From positions 1 to 64,000 of the forward strand of contig NZ_BCSX01000021.1 in assembly GCF_001570425.1 (NCBI RefSeq): 64,000 nucleotides of DNA, given 5' to 3'. Position 1 is the stretch's first letter. Every line of letters starts with the position of its first letter. Source of the DNA: Mycolicibacterium brisbanense. Lineage in GTDB: Bacteria; Actinomycetota; Actinomycetes; Mycobacteriales; Mycobacteriaceae. Under the pieces are notes generated by a model that was given only the letters and a program-made list of their open reading frames with translations, had not been told where the DNA came from and searched no databases. Of this stretch, positions 1-9,833 are shown one piece after another. Both the position numbers and the translations under genes were made by a program.

Positions 1-624
1 GTTCGGACCTACACCGTGCGGCAGGTCGACACCGAGCGTCGCGAGATCGCCATCGACTTCGTCGTGCATGGTGATCAGGGCGTCGCAGCGCCGTGGGCGG
101 CCGCGGTCGTCCCAGGACAACCCGCCTATCTGATGGGCCCGAGCGGTGCCTACGCCCCCGATCCTGAGGCCGACTGGCACCTGCTGGCCGGTGACGAAGC
201 CGGGCTGCCGGCGATCAGCGCGGCCTTGGAGGCCCTACCCGACGACGCGGTTGGCATGGCCTTCATCGAGGTCGCCGGGCCTGACGACGAAGTGCCCCTG
301 ACCGCTCCCACCGGCGTTGACGTGGCTTGGATACACCGCGGTGGACGGGCCGACCTCATCGGTGAGGACCGGGCCGGCGACAACGCTCCGCTGATCGACG
401 CCGTCAAGTCGGCGCACTGGTTACCTGGCCAGGTACAGGTGTTCATCCACGGCGAAGCCCAGGCCGTCATGCACAACCTACGGCCCTATATCCGCAAGGA
501 ACGCGGTGTTCCGGCGAAGTGGGCCGCGTCGATCTCCGGCTACTGGCGCCGCGGACGCACGGAGGAGACCTTCCGGCAGTGGAAGGCCGAGCTGGCAAAA
601 GCTGAGTCCGCCACCACGGGCTGA
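1..624 (+). CDS. siderophore-interacting protein (ViuB/SIP family), 5' truncated by window edge
   Basis: Reading frame 1 is open from the first base, so the gene starts before the window; the first codons read VRTYTVR, the R-x-Y-T-x-R flavin-binding motif of SIP/FAD_9 reductases. The rest matches the C-terminal NAD(P)H-binding SIP domain: a conserved central segment with VFIHGEAQAV and a basic end with the typical SGYWRRGRTEE motif. Such cytosolic flavoproteins reduce ferric siderophores to release iron. The position two loci before xerC matches Rv2895c (viuB) of M. tuberculosis. An internal ATG-like start at 16 is not credible because it would cut off the flavin motif. Confidence 0.85.
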   Translation, partial: VRTYTVRQVDTERREIAIDFVVHGDQGVAAPWAAAVVPGQPAYLMGPSGAYAPDPEADWHLLAGDEAGLPAISAALEALPDDAVGMAFIEVAGPDDEVPLTAPTGVDVAWIHRGGRADLIGEDRAGDNAPLIDAVKSAHWLPGQVQVFIHGEAQAVMHNLRPYIRKERGVPAKWAASISGYWRRGRTEETFRQWKAELAKAESATTG

Positions 625-648
625 GGTGGAACTGGCAGGGTAGCCGGC

Positions 649-1809
649 ATGGCATTCGGCGACTACCAACTCGAGATCTACCTCCAGGGCCTGGCCGGAG
701 TTATGCCGGGTCTGCCGATGGACTACGCGGGACTGGAGACAAAGGCGCAGGCCGCGATGCCACCGTCGGTGTGGTCGTATGTGGCCGGCGGGGCCGGTGA
801 CGAACGCACCCAACGGGTCAATCGCAGCGCGTTCGACCGTTGGGGCCTGATGCCGCGCATGTTCAACGCGCACAAAGAACGCGACCTCAGCGTCGAGGTG
901 TTCGGCCTCACGCTGCCGTCGCCGCTGTTCATGGCGCCGGTAGGAGTGCTCGGCATCAGCAGCCAGGACGGGCACGGCGACCTCGCGGCAGCCCGCGCCG
1001 CCGCGAAAACTGGTGTGCCGCTGATGCTTTCGACGCTCACCGAAGATCCGATGGAAGCTGTCGCCGCGGAATTCGGTGACACCCCCGGCTTTTTCCAGCT
1101 CTACACCCCGACCGACAAGGAATTGGCGGCCAGTCTGGTGCAACGCGCCGAGGCCGCCGGGTTCAAGGCGATCGTCGTCACCCTGGACACCTGGGTGCCC
1201 GGGTGGCGCCCACGCGACCTGGCGACCTCGAATTTCCCCCAACTGCGCGGCAAGTGTCTGGCCAACTACACCACCGACCCCGTGTTCCGCGCTGGGCTGG
1301 CCCAGCCGCCCGAACAGAACCCGCAGGCCACCGTCCTGCGGTGGGTCAGTCTGTTCGGCAATCCGCTGACCTGGGACGACCTGCCGTGGCTGCGGTCGCT
1401 GACGACGCTGCCGCTCATCGTCAAGGGCATCTGCCATCCCGAGGATGCGCGCCGGGCCAAGGACGGGGGAGTCGACGGCATCTACTGCTCGAATCACGGA
1501 GGACGCCAGGCCAACGGCGGTATCCCGGCGATCGATTGTCTGCCGGGCGTGGTCGAGGCGGCCGACGGGCTGCCGGTGTTGTTCGACTCGGGTATCCGCA
1601 ACGGCGCGGATGTCGTCAAGGCGCTCGCGCTGGGGGCGACCGCGGTGGGGGTGGGCAGGCCCTACGTGTACGGGTTGGCTCTCGGAGGGGTGGATGGCGT
1701 TGTGCACGTGCTGCGTTCGCTGCTCGCCGAGGCTGACTTGATCATGGGCGTCGACGGTTATCCCACGCTGGCCGATCTCACGCCCGAGGCGTTGCGCCGA
1801 GTCGAGTAG
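649..1809 (+). CDS. FMN-dependent alpha-hydroxy-acid oxidase, lactate 2-monooxygenase-like
   Basis: The 386-residue protein is colinear with the classic M. smegmatis lactate 2-monooxygenase (about 394 aa), an FMN TIM barrel that turns L-lactate and O2 into acetate, CO2 and water. Visible family motifs are [10 protein letters not shown] near the N-terminus, [34 protein letters not shown] carrying the catalytic base His283, and [16 protein letters not shown] near the phosphate site. It is a paralogue rather than the canonical enzyme: the segment after NYTTDPVF is shortened and diverged, so the substrate may be another 2-hydroxy acid. It begins 24 bp after the SIP gene and may be cotranscribed. 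Confidence 0.85.
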   Translation: MAFGDYQLEIYLQGLAGVMPGLPMDYAGLETKAQAAMPPSVWSYVAGGAGDERTQRVNRSAFDRWGLMPRMFNAHKERDLSVEVFGLTLPSPLFMAPVGVLGISSQDGHGDLAAARAAAKTGVPLMLSTLTEDPMEAVAAEFGDTPGFFQLYTPTDKELAASLVQRAEAAGFKAIVVTLDTWVPGWRPRDLATSNFPQLRGKCLANYTTDPVFRAGLAQPPEQNPQATVLRWVSLFGNPLTWDDLPWLRSLTTLPLIVKGICHPEDARRAKDGGVDGIYCSNHGGRQANGGIPAIDCLPGVVEAADGLPVLFDSGIRNGADVVKALALGATAVGVGRPYVYGLALGGVDGVVHVLRSLLAEADLIMGVDGYPTLADLTPEALRRVE

Positions 1810-1851
1810 TCCGCTACTCGTGTCCGCGGGCGCCGGCGCGGCCACCATGAT

Positions 1852-2664
1852 GTGATGCCATCGCTTGCGCCACTGCAACCCGCAACGACTCTCGATGAGG
1901 TCGTCGCCAACATCGACGCTGTGATCGGCTGGTCGGTCGAAGCGTCGAGCCGACTCGGCTATTTCGCCGCCCTGTACAAGCGGATCACCGTGGCCGTGAA
2001 GAACGCGGTGTCCGATGGGGTTTTCGAGGACGGTCCCCGGCTGGCGCGACTGGACGTCGCATTCGCCAATCGCTACTTCGATGCGCTGAACGGCTACTTC
2101 CATCCGGGCAGGTACGCCAAACCGACGCGGTCGTGGCGGCTGACCTTCGACGCGGCGGGCCGGCGGGAGCCGATCATGCTGCAGCACATGCTTGCCGGAA
2201 TCAACGCGCACATCGGCCTCGACCTCGGCATCGTGGCGCAAGCCGTCGATACCGAGACCCGTGACATGAAGACCGACTTCGATCGGATCAACGCGGTCCT
2301 GGCCAGTCAGGTCAGCGGCATCATCGCTGACATCGACGAGCTGTCACCGGCCCTGGCCGACGTCTATGCAGTGCTGATGAAGAACGAGATCTTTCTGATC
2401 GACCAGGCGGTGACCGACTTCCGTGACGACGCTTGGCGATTCGCGACGGTGCTTGCGCTCGAGCCGGGCTTCCTGCGGCCCATCACCATCCGCGTGCGCG
2501 ACGTCACCGTCGCCGGACAAGGCGCGCTCGTCTATGACCCGCCCGGCCTCGTCGGGCTCATCCAGGCCGCGATCGCGACGCGGGAGAGCCGCGACATCGT
2601 CGGCAACATCCGCGTACTCGACGAGATCGCCGCAAACCCCGCACCCATGCCCGCTGCGCTCTGA
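1852..2664 (+). CDS. DUF5995 family protein
   Basis: The 270-residue protein starts with GTG at 1852; an ATG follows immediately at 1855 and could equally be used. It has the all-helical look of DUF5995, including the region RYFDALNGYF and MLQHMLAGINAHIGLDLG, which the family shares. Function is unknown. No signal peptide or membrane segment is visible, so it is probably cytosolic. The gap to the preceding flavoenzyme is 42 bp with no clear terminator, so it may ride on the same transcript. Confidence 0.7.
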   Translation: MMPSLAPLQPATTLDEVVANIDAVIGWSVEASSRLGYFAALYKRITVAVKNAVSDGVFEDGPRLARLDVAFANRYFDALNGYFHPGRYAKPTRSWRLTFDAAGRREPIMLQHMLAGINAHIGLDLGIVAQAVDTETRDMKTDFDRINAVLASQVSGIIADIDELSPALADVYAVLMKNEIFLIDQAVTDFRDDAWRFATVLALEPGFLRPITIRVRDVTVAGQGALVYDPPGLVGLIQAAIATRESRDIVGNIRVLDEIAANPAPMPAAL

Positions 2665-2695
2665 CGACTGACGGGAAACGGCAGGCAACTACCGC

Positions 2696-2724
2696 TGGAC
2701 CCAGATTATTCACTCATGTAGCAT
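2696..2724 (+). promoter_or_regulatory. possible sigma-A-type promoter of the TetR gene
   Basis: TGGACC (2696-2701) and TAGCAT (2719-2724) are 17 bp apart, and the start codon at 2733 lies 8 bp after the -10-like box, which would give a leaderless or nearly leaderless mRNA, common in mycobacteria. The -35 match is weak; this is an inference from spacing. Confidence 0.3.
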
Positions 2725-2732
2725 TTTCCTTC

Positions 2733-3356
2733 ATGACTGTAGGAACAGTCCGCGAGCGCGCGGCACACCTGGGGCCGGAACGGCGCCGTCCCCAGGTGCT
2801 CGACGCCGCACTGGCGGTCGTGATGGAGCAGGGCGTCGCGGCCGTGACGATCGGAGCGGTCGCCAAGCAACTCAAGGTCACCAGGCCGGTGGTCTACTCG
2901 TGCTTTCCCGACCGCGTCGAGCTGATCCGCACACTGCTCGAACGCGAGCTGGAGATACTGCTCAAAGACGCGATCGAAGCGCTGCCCTACGGCAAGGCTG
3001 ATGCCGACGAGACGGTGTTCGTCGAGGGATTTCAGGCGCTGCTGCACACGGTGGCGAGACGGCCGGAGTCCTGGCGGTTGGTGATGAGCGCCGACCCCGA
3101 TCCTGCCGTCGCCGCCCACTTTCGCAATGGCCGCGCAGTGCTGGTGGCCAAGGTTTCCCGGCGGTTGGCGCCGACGCTGCAGCGGTGGGGCACCGCCGAC
3201 GCCGACAAGAAGCTGCCGGTCCTCGTCGAACAGTTCGTGTCCACGTGTGAAGCCGCGGTGCGGACATTGCTACACGACGACGGAAAAGACTGGACCCCAG
3301 ACACATTGGGTGCCTTCATCGGAGCGGCCACCTACCGGGCGTTCCGCACCGCCTGA
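2733..3356 (+). CDS. TetR/AcrR family transcriptional regulator
   Basis: The 207-residue protein has an N-terminal helix-turn-helix of the TetR type (about residues 20-65: RRPQVLDAALAVVMEQG, then VTIGAVAKQLKVTRPVVYSCF) followed by a ligand-binding helical domain. No Shine-Dalgarno sequence is evident before the ATG. It sits 24 bp upstream of a DUF2236/MpaB gene on the same strand, an arrangement often seen in mycobacteria, so it probably controls that oxygenase-like gene and itself. The ligand is unknown. Confidence 0.85.
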   Translation: MTVGTVRERAAHLGPERRRPQVLDAALAVVMEQGVAAVTIGAVAKQLKVTRPVVYSCFPDRVELIRTLLERELEILLKDAIEALPYGKADADETVFVEGFQALLHTVARRPESWRLVMSADPDPAVAAHFRNGRAVLVAKVSRRLAPTLQRWGTADADKKLPVLVEQFVSTCEAAVRTLLHDDGKDWTPDTLGAFIGAATYRAFRTA

Positions 3357-3380
3357 CCGTACGAACAAAGGAGTTCGCCC

Positions 3381-4427
3381 ATGTCCGATGTGCAGCCGAT
3401 GGCTGACTACGGTTTCTTCGGGCCGGATTCGGTGACCTGGAAGGTCTGGGGGCACGCGACCACCCCGATCATCGGACTGCAACGCGCGGTGGTGGTGGAG
3501 GAACTCGACCCCGCGCTGATCGCGGCGGTGGACACCACGGGCGCGAACTACGACCGCCCCCGGACGCGGTACGACCGGACCGTGCGCTACTTCGCCATGG
3601 TCGCCTTCGCCGACAGCGAGTCGGTGCTCAAGGCGGCCGACGTCCTGGTGAAGGTGCATTCGAAAGCCATCGGTACCGAACCGGTCAGCGGTAATCCCTA
3701 CGACGCCAACGATCCTCATTCACAGCTGTGGATCCTGCTGACCGGCTGGCACTCGGTGCTCAAGGCCTACGAGCTCTACGGTGGCGGCAAGCTCTCCGCC
3801 GAGGAGGAGGCCTGCTACTGGCAGGACTGTGCGACGGCCGCACAGTTCCAGACGTGCGATCCGCTCGACGTGCCCCGCACCCGTGCTGGCGTCAACGAGT
3901 ATTTCGAGCAGATGCGGCCACACCTCGCCGTCAGCGAAGCTGCCCGCGCCATGATGGACCATCTGCTCAACGCCAAGGTCGTCCTGCCGCCCGCGCCATG
4001 GATCGCCAGACCCGCCGTCGAGGTTCTCAACTGGTTCCTGCGGGCCGGCACCATCGCGACCATGCCACGCTGGATGCGCCGGCTCAGCGGATTCGACCAG
4101 CCGCGTGTGATCGACGTCGCCGTGCGCCCAGTGCTCAAGCTCGGCTTCGCTGTGGTCAACCGCATTCCGCTGCTGAAGTTGTTGGTGGCCAAGGTCATCG
4201 CGCCCTCGGTGGTGCCGATCGCGGGCCCCTACATCATGGGCATACCACCGCGCTCGGCCGAAGTGCTCACACCCGAAGAGGGGCGTCGCCGCTACGGCTA
4301 CGTCAAACCTGCTGACGCGCACAAAGACCTGCGCGCCCGCCAGCACGAGCGGGTGTTCGGGCAGGGGCGACCACCCAGCGATGAAGGTCTCATCGAATCA
4401 CAGCCCTACCTCGGGAGCCTTGCGTGA
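3381..4427 (+). CDS. oxygenase MpaB/DUF2236 family protein
   Basis: The 348-residue protein begins after a good ribosome binding site (AAAGGAG, 3367-3373). It opens with GFFGPDSVTWKV, the family start motif, and holds the conserved YDANDPHSQLW block and LLTGWHSVLKAYELYG. This family includes the latex-clearing protein Lcp and MpaB-type enzymes that bind heme b through conserved histidines; whether this protein is catalytic cannot be told from sequence alone. No signal peptide is visible. It is paired with the TetR regulator directly upstream. Confidence 0.8.
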   Translation: MSDVQPMADYGFFGPDSVTWKVWGHATTPIIGLQRAVVVEELDPALIAAVDTTGANYDRPRTRYDRTVRYFAMVAFADSESVLKAADVLVKVHSKAIGTEPVSGNPYDANDPHSQLWILLTGWHSVLKAYELYGGGKLSAEEEACYWQDCATAAQFQTCDPLDVPRTRAGVNEYFEQMRPHLAVSEAARAMMDHLLNAKVVLPPAPWIARPAVEVLNWFLRAGTIATMPRWMRRLSGFDQPRVIDVAVRPVLKLGFAVVNRIPLLKLLVAKVIAPSVVPIAGPYIMGIPPRSAEVLTPEEGRRRYGYVKPADAHKDLRARQHERVFGQGRPPSDEGLIESQPYLGSLA

Positions 4428-4517
4428 CCACCCGCTGCACCGCTACGAGATGAAGCCGTGATGCCCGGCCGCGGCGCGTCGGCTGCGTGAGGTTCGGGCG
4501 TCTGTCACGGTAGGGAT

Positions 4518-5405
4518 ATGCAGGCCGTACTTGACGAGTTCGATGAGTTTCTCGCGCTGCAGCGGGGCCGCTCTGAGCACACGCGTCGGGCCTACCGCGG
4601 CGACCTGCGGTCGTTGTTCGACTACACCGGCGGCGGGCTGGAGACGCTCACCCTGCCGACGCTGCGATCTTGGCTGGCTGCGCAGTCCGCGGCCGGGGCG
4701 GCGCGCACCACGCTGGCCCGCCGCACGTCGTCGGTCAAGACGTTCACCGCGTGGGCTCATCGGCGCGGGTTGCTTGCCAGCGATCCCGCGGCGCGGCTGC
4801 AGACACCCAGATCGCGTCGTACCCTACCGGCGGTGCTGCGTCAGGACCAGGCGCTTGACGCCATGGCAGCGCTGAACTCTGGTGCGCAGCAAGGAGATCC
4901 GCTTGCGTTACGCGACCGGCTGATCGTCGAGATGCTCTACGCCACGGGCATCCGGGTGAGCGAGTTGTGCGGGTTGGACATCGACGACGTCGACCGCGAA
5001 CGACGCGTATTGCGGGTCCTCGGCAAGGGCAACAAGCAGCGCACAGTGCCGTTCGGTGAACCAGCCCAGCACGCGCTGACCTCGTGGCTGTCCGACGGGA
5101 GGCCTGCGGTCGCCACGGCAGAATCCGGACCGGCGCTGCTGCTGGGTGCACGCGGTGGGCGCCTCGACCCGCGGCAGGCTCGCACCGTGGTGCACCAGAC
5201 GGTGTCCGCGGTCGACGGCGCGCCGGACATCGGCCCGCACGGACTGCGGCACAGCGCCGCCACACATCTGTTGGAGGGCGGCGCCGACCTGCGGGTCGTG
5301 CAGGAGCTGCTCGGCCACACGACACTGGCCACCACGCAGCTCTACACCCACGTGACCGTGGCGCGACTGCGTGCGGTGCACGATCAGGCCCACCCGAGGG
5401 CATGA
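4518..5405 (+). CDS. xerC: site-specific tyrosine recombinase XerC
   Basis: The 295-residue protein has an N-terminal SAM-like core-binding domain (residues about 1-85) and a C-terminal catalytic domain with the full set of tyrosine recombinase residues: Arg in [12 protein letters not shown], Lys in [11 protein letters not shown], the H-x-x-R of [15 protein letters not shown], His in [12 protein letters not shown] and the nucleophilic Tyr in LYTHV. XerC with XerD resolves chromosome dimers at dif. Position and length match Rv2894c, so it is the housekeeping recombinase, not an integrase. Its stop overlaps the next gene's start (ATGA at 5402-5405). Confidence 0.93.
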   Translation: MQAVLDEFDEFLALQRGRSEHTRRAYRGDLRSLFDYTGGGLETLTLPTLRSWLAAQSAAGAARTTLARRTSSVKTFTAWAHRRGLLASDPAARLQTPRSRRTLPAVLRQDQALDAMAALNSGAQQGDPLALRDRLIVEMLYATGIRVSELCGLDIDDVDRERRVLRVLGKGNKQRTVPFGEPAQHALTSWLSDGRPAVATAESGPALLLGARGGRLDPRQARTVVHQTVSAVDGAPDIGPHGLRHSAATHLLEGGADLRVVQELLGHTTLATTQLYTHVTVARLRAVHDQAHPRA

Positions 5406-6280
5406 CCCGGTCGGTCGTAGACCTTCCTTCCGGACCGGTCTCCTATCTCACCTGGGCGCCGGAAGGTCCGGCGCCGACGGTCGTGCTGTTGCACGGCGGC
5501 GGAGTGGACAACGCGTCGTTGTCGTGGGGCGGCATCGGTCCTCGCCTCGCACAGGCCGGCTATCGCGTCATTGCCCCCGACCATCCCGGCTACGGGTACA
5601 GCGCACCCGCGCGGCTACCGGCGACGCAGGAGCGGCTGGTCGCCTACGTAGGGGAGTTGGTCGACGCGCTCGGTCTACAGCGTTACGCGATCGGTGGTCT
5701 GTCACTCGGCGGCGCCATGACCATCGGCCATGTGCTCGACCGGCCCGATCGGGTGACCGCCGCAATGCTGCTCGGCAGCTACGGCGTGATGCCTCGGCTG
5801 TCGGACGGGCCGTTGTCGGCCGTGCGCCATGTGGTCACGTGGGCGGCGCTGCGCACCGGACTGCTGGGCGCCGCGACCACGTGGGTGGGCGGCAGCCGCC
5901 GTGCGATGGCCCGCAGCATGCAGGCGCTGATCACAGACCCCCGGCAGCTCACCGACGAGTTGATGGACGAGGTCATGGCGGCTGCCGGCCGACCGGGCGG
6001 ATTCGAGGCATTCGCACAGTGGCAGCGCGACCAGGTCAAGTGGAATCGTCTGCGCACGGATTACACCCGGCGGTTGCCGTCACTGGCGTGCCCGGTGCTG
6101 ATCGTCCACGGCGATCGCGACCCCGGCGTGCCGGTCGCCCGGGCCCGCGCGGCCGCTGCGCTGATCCCGAACGCACGTTTGAAAGTGATTGCGGGCGCCG
6201 GGCATTGGGTGCAGCGTGACCGGCCCGACGCCGTGCTCGACACGATGATCGAGTTCTTGGGCGCTAACGCAACAGCTTGA
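5402..6280 (+). CDS. alpha/beta fold hydrolase
   Basis: The 292-residue protein starts at the ATG overlapping the xerC stop codon; a longer open frame extends upstream but only within xerC. Triad elements are visible: oxyanion motif LLHGGGVDN, nucleophile elbow GLSLGG, acid in [12 protein letters not shown], and His in [11 protein letters not shown]. The cap region between the elbow and the acid is rich in Arg and Ala. Translational coupling to xerC indicates cotranscription, but no functional link is known. Substrate cannot be inferred; candidates include esterase or C-C hydrolase activities. Its 3' end overlaps the convergent LLM gene by 17 bp. Confidence 0.82.
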   Translation: MTRSVVDLPSGPVSYLTWAPEGPAPTVVLLHGGGVDNASLSWGGIGPRLAQAGYRVIAPDHPGYGYSAPARLPATQERLVAYVGELVDALGLQRYAIGGLSLGGAMTIGHVLDRPDRVTAAMLLGSYGVMPRLSDGPLSAVRHVVTWAALRTGLLGAATTWVGGSRRAMARSMQALITDPRQLTDELMDEVMAAAGRPGGFEAFAQWQRDQVKWNRLRTDYTRRLPSLACPVLIVHGDRDPGVPVARARAAAALIPNARLKVIAGAGHWVQRDRPDAVLDTMIEFLGANATA

Positions 6281-7229
6281 TCACCTCGGTCAGGTGCCCA
6301 AGCGCCGATTCGCGGCCTTGCCACGCGTCGAACACGGTCCAGTAACTGATGCCGAAGCGGCGTTGCCGGTCCGTCAGCGCCTCGGCCATCTGCTCGTAGC
6401 TGCCGAGCAGAGCGAACGGGGATTGCAGCAGCAGCTCAGGCGCAACGCCGAACGGCCCGGCCAACTCGGCTGCGACCGCGGCGGGGTCCTCGGTGTGCAC
6501 GACGAATTGCACCAGCGCATTGAGTTCGATGGCGTCGAAGCGGTCGCCCGCGGCGTCGCGCACGACGCCGATCCGGTCCAGCAGGCCGGTCGGGTCGAAG
6601 TGGGTCAGCCGCACCTCGGTGGCGTCGTGGTTGTGACTGAACCCCGCGAAGCCGGCGATGTCGGCTGCCCGGCCCGCCAATTGCAGTACGCGTGTGCCGT
6701 TTCCGCCGATCAGCAAGGGCACCTCGACTTCCGGCGGCGCGACGAGTTCGCCTGCGTCGGCCCGCACACAGTAGTGCGCGCCATCGACGTCCACGGCCTC
6801 GCCCGCGAGAAGTGGACGGATCACCTCGACGGACTCGATCAGCCGATCCACTCGGGTGGCGCCGGGATCGAATCTCAGCCCGGCTGCGTCATATTCGGAT
6901 TTCATGTGGCCCGCGCCCAGACCGAGCTCGAACCGGCCGCCGGAAAGAGCTGCCAGGCTTGCGGTTTCCCGCGCGGTGTCGACCGGGTGGCGCAGGTCGT
7001 TGTTGAGCACGAGCGTGCCGGTGTGCAGTGACGAGGTCACCGCGCAGGCCGTCGCGGCGCCGACGAAGGGCGACATCGACGCGACCAGATGGTCGGGAAT
7101 CGTCAGGACGTCGAAGCCGGATTGTTCGACGGCGACGGCGAATTCGGTGAAGTCACGGCCTCGGGGGAGCGCTGTGTGCAGGCCGAAACGCATGGGCCGG
7201 TTGCGGTGGGATTCCGACGCGGCGGTCAT
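6264..7229 (-). CDS. LLM class F420-dependent oxidoreductase (TIGR03621-like)
   Basis: A luciferase-like (LLM) TIM-barrel protein of 321 residues from the ATG at 7229 (an internal ATG at 7193, MRFGLH, is the alternative). Features are the TIPDHL and SPF segment near residue 50, TGTLVLNNDLRHPVDTARE, and the GRFELGLGAGHMKSEYDAAG block characteristic of F420-binding family members. It likely uses the deazaflavin F420H2 for hydride transfer; substrate unknown. Its place between xerC and the M23 peptidase matches Rv2893 of M. tuberculosis. Confidence 0.85.
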   Translation of the reverse strand: MTAASESHRNRPMRFGLHTALPRGRDFTEFAVAVEQSGFDVLTIPDHLVASMSPFVGAATACAVTSSLHTGTLVLNNDLRHPVDTARETASLAALSGGRFELGLGAGHMKSEYDAAGLRFDPGATRVDRLIESVEVIRPLLAGEAVDVDGAHYCVRADAGELVAPPEVEVPLLIGGNGTRVLQLAGRAADIAGFAGFSHNHDATEVRLTHFDPTGLLDRIGVVRDAAGDRFDAIELNALVQFVVHTEDPAAVAAELAGPFGVAPELLLQSPFALLGSYEQMAEALTDRQRRFGISYWTVFDAWQGRESALGHLTEVIKLLR

Positions 7230-7323
7230 GGTTCTGACGATAGGCCGCTCCGGTCGCGGCGGTGACGGTGCGCAAACTGCTGACGTTCGACGGCGTGCCG
7301 AGCAACAGACACGCACGCTCGCC

Positions 7324-7818
7324 TCAACCGGTCACCGGTTTGAGGCGAATCGGGGTCTCGCCCAGCAGCCCGAGCGGATCGACGTAATCGGCGCGGGCGG
7401 CCGGCCCCCACATCGCGCCCCAATGCAGGCACGCGGCCACGGGGCAGCCCGGGTGGCCCGCTACCAACTCGCCGATCAGCTGCCCGGCGGCGACCACTTG
7501 GCCGCGGCGCACCGTGGCCCGCACCGGTTCATAGCTGGTGTGCAGGCCGCCGGCATGCGCGATGGACACCAGGGGACGCCCGGCGAGGATCCCCGCGAAC
7601 ACCACGGTCCCGGGCCCCGCGGCGTAGACCGGTTGTCCCGGCGTGGCGGCGAGGTCGACACCGCGGTGACCGCGGTTCCAGTTCGGCGACGGTGCGTCGA
7701 ACGCCCGCGTCACCGTGGGTTGCGGTGTCACCGGCCACTGCAGCCGTCCGCCTTCGGCGCGCGCGGTCACCGGCCAGGCGAGTGCCGTCACCACCAGCGC
7801 GGCAGCCAGCGTCTTCAT
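7324..7818 (-). CDS. exported M23-family metallopeptidase-like protein
   Basis: The 164-residue protein has a clear Sec signal peptide (hydrophobic residues about 3-18, cleavage near ARAEG) followed by one LytM domain. The first zinc motif HRGVDL is present, as is the catalytic-site His in IAHAGGLHTSYEP; the second motif reads ACLHWG, so the zinc-binding His is kept but the usual first His of H-x-H is Cys. It is predicted to act on peptidoglycan cross-bridges in the cell envelope. The position upstream of and divergent from rpsB matches Rv2891. Confidence 0.82.
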   Translation of the reverse strand: MKTLAAALVVTALAWPVTARAEGGRLQWPVTPQPTVTRAFDAPSPNWNRGHRGVDLAATPGQPVYAAGPGTVVFAGILAGRPLVSIAHAGGLHTSYEPVRATVRRGQVVAAGQLIGELVAGHPGCPVAACLHWGAMWGPAARADYVDPLGLLGETPIRLKPVTG

Positions 7819-8143
7819 CCGATCAGTTCAGCGCGGCAGCCAGCCCGAGGGAACCCCGCCGTCACCGGCCTGTGGATAACCTCGACGGTGAATGAGCCGT
7901 GTGCCGCCAAGCCCTGGTTGCGCAGGGACAGAGCACCCCGTCGCAACGTGTAAACTTCTACCCGCAGCTCGCCGAGCGGGCTGACTTCGCGTGTTCGCGC
8001 CACGACCGCCGCAGTGGGGGTCGTAACCGGATGCCGGCGGTCCTGACCTGGGATTCCAGGGCGGGCCCGGCAACCAGTGGACACCAGGGCCCGGCATCAC
8101 CGATACCGGGCGACAACCGACAATAAAAGGACATCGGCTCACT
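7819..8143. other. divergent intergenic region and probable rpsB leader
   Basis: These 325 bp separate the M23 gene (minus) from rpsB (plus) and hold no credible gene. A possible -10 box TAAACT lies at 7951-7956 without a good -35, which would give a leader of about 185 nt. The leader has several self-complementary stretches, e.g. CCCGC at 7961-7965 with GCGGG at 7976-7980, and GGGCCCGGCA twice (8063-8072 and 8088-8097). A structured leader is plausible for autoregulated ribosomal protein S2, but no known riboswitch or r-protein motif was recognised. Confidence 0.4.
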
Positions 8144-8977
8144 ATGGCTGTTGTAACCATGAAGCAGCTGCTCGACAGCGGCGCACACTTCGGGCACCAG
8201 ACCCGCCGCTGGAACCCCAAGATGAAGCGGTTCATCTTCACCGACCGCAACGGCATCTACATCATCGACCTGCAGCAGACGCTGACCTACATCGACAAGG
8301 CGTACGAGTTCGTCAAGGAAACCGTCGCCCACGGTGGCAGCGTGCTGTTCGTCGGCACCAAGAAGCAGGCGCAGGAGTCCATCGCCGATGAGGCCACCCG
8401 CGTCGGCATGCCGTACGTGAACCAGCGCTGGCTGGGCGGCATGCTCACCAACTTCTCCACCGTGCACAAGCGCCTCCAGCGCCTCAAGGAGCTCGAGGCC
8501 ATGGAGCAGACCGGTGGCTTCGAGGGTCGCACCAAGAAGGAAATCCTCATGCTCACGCGTGAGAAGAACAAGCTTGAGCGCAGCCTCGGCGGTATCCGGG
8601 ACATGCAGAAGGTGCCTTCGGCCATCTGGGTCGTCGACACCAACAAGGAGCACCTGGCGGTCAACGAGGCCATCAAGCTGGGCATCCCGGTCATCGCGAT
8701 CCTCGACACCAACTGCGACCCCGACCAGGTCAACTACCCGATCCCGGGTAACGACGATGCGATCCGTTCGGCGGCGCTGCTGACCAAGGTGATCGCCTCC
8801 GCGGTTGCCGAAGGCCTGCAGGCCCGCGCCGGCCAGGGTGGCGCCAAGCAGGACGCCGAAGGCGCCGAGCCGCTCGCCGAGTGGGAGCAGGAACTGCTCG
8901 CCGGAGCGACCGCGGGCCCCGCCGAGGGCGGTGCCGAAGGTGCTTCCGCATCTGAATCATCCACTGACGCTTCTTGA
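8144..8977 (+). CDS. rpsB: 30S ribosomal protein S2
   Basis: The 277-residue protein begins [20 protein letters not shown], the universal S2 start, and contains the signature blocks [13 protein letters not shown] and [15 protein letters not shown]. It binds 16S rRNA on the small subunit and is required for S1-dependent initiation complexes. The C-terminus has the Ala/Gly/Glu-rich, low-complexity tail (last about 45 residues) typical of actinobacterial S2. It is followed after 27 bp by tsf, the standard rpsB-tsf operon. Confidence 0.98.
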   Translation: MAVVTMKQLLDSGAHFGHQTRRWNPKMKRFIFTDRNGIYIIDLQQTLTYIDKAYEFVKETVAHGGSVLFVGTKKQAQESIADEATRVGMPYVNQRWLGGMLTNFSTVHKRLQRLKELEAMEQTGGFEGRTKKEILMLTREKNKLERSLGGIRDMQKVPSAIWVVDTNKEHLAVNEAIKLGIPVIAILDTNCDPDQVNYPIPGNDDAIRSAALLTKVIASAVAEGLQARAGQGGAKQDAEGAEPLAEWEQELLAGATAGPAEGGAEGASASESSTDAS

Positions 8978-9004
8978 TTTCTTCGGTCCAGGGAGGACTG
9001 CTAC

Positions 9005-9820
9005 ATGGCTAATTACACCGCTGCCGACGTCAAGCGGCTTCGGGAGCTGACCGGTGCCGGCATGCTCGACTCCAAGAACGCACTGGTCGAGGCCGAGGGC
9101 GATTTCGACAAGGCCGTCGAACTGCTGCGTATCAAGGGCGCCAAGGACGTCGGCAAGCGCGCTGAGCGTGCCACCGCCGAGGGCCTGGTCGCCGCCAAGG
9201 ACGGCGCCCTGATCGAGCTCAACTCCGAGACCGACTTCGTCGCCAAGAACGCCGAGTTCCAGGCGCTGGCCGATCTGGTCGTCGCGGCCGCAGCCGCGTC
9301 GAAGGCCACCGACGTCGAGACGCTCAAGGCCGCCCCGGCCGGTGACACCACCGTCGAGCAGGCCATCGCGGACCTTTCGGCCAAGATCGGTGAGAAGCTC
9401 GAACTGCGCCGCGTCGCCTACTTCGACGGAACCGTCGAGCCCTACCTGCACAAGCGTGCGGCTGACCTGCCGCCCGCCGTGGGTGTGCTCGTCGAGTTCA
9501 CCGGTGATGACAAAGAGGCGGCGCACGCCGTCGCGCTGCAGATCGCCGCGCTGAAGGCCAAGTACCTCACCCGTGAGGACGTGCCGGAGGACGTGGTGGC
9601 CAACGAGCGCCGCATCGCCGAGGAGACCGCCCGCAACGAAGGCAAGCCCGAGCAGGCGCTGCCCAAGATCGTCGAGGGTCGCGTCACGGGCTTCTACAAG
9701 GACGTCGTGCTGCTGGATCAGCCGTCGGTGTCCGACAACAAGAAGACCGTCAAGGCTCTGCTCGACGAGGCCGGCGTGACCGTGACCCGGTTCGCCCGCT
9801 TCGAGGTCGGTCAGGCCTAG
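9005..9820 (+). CDS. tsf: translation elongation factor Ts
   Basis: The 271-residue protein starts [20 protein letters not shown], with the EF-Ts signatures [16 protein letters not shown] and [12 protein letters not shown]. It is the guanine-nucleotide exchange factor of EF-Tu. An upstream AGGGAGG (8991-8997) serves as ribosome binding site. The gene is the second of the rpsB-tsf operon; a strong hairpin begins 13 bp after the stop codon and probably ends the operon. Confidence 0.98.
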   Translation: MANYTAADVKRLRELTGAGMLDSKNALVEAEGDFDKAVELLRIKGAKDVGKRAERATAEGLVAAKDGALIELNSETDFVAKNAEFQALADLVVAAAAASKATDVETLKAAPAGDTTVEQAIADLSAKIGEKLELRRVAYFDGTVEPYLHKRAADLPPAVGVLVEFTGDDKEAAHAVALQIAALKAKYLTREDVPEDVVANERRIAEETARNEGKPEQALPKIVEGRVTGFYKDVVLLDQPSVSDNKKTVKALLDEAGVTVTRFARFEVGQA

Positions 9821-9833
9821 CAACGTAGTCGCT

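Noticed and set aside
478..2241. Long antisense open frame of 587 codons
   Set aside because: It lies opposite two well-supported plus-strand genes and has the Arg/Gly/His-rich composition of high-GC shadow frames.
4518..5405. Tyrosine recombinase as evidence of a phage or integrative element
   Set aside because: Synteny with Rv2894c and lack of phage genes, tRNA or att repeats identify it as housekeeping XerC.
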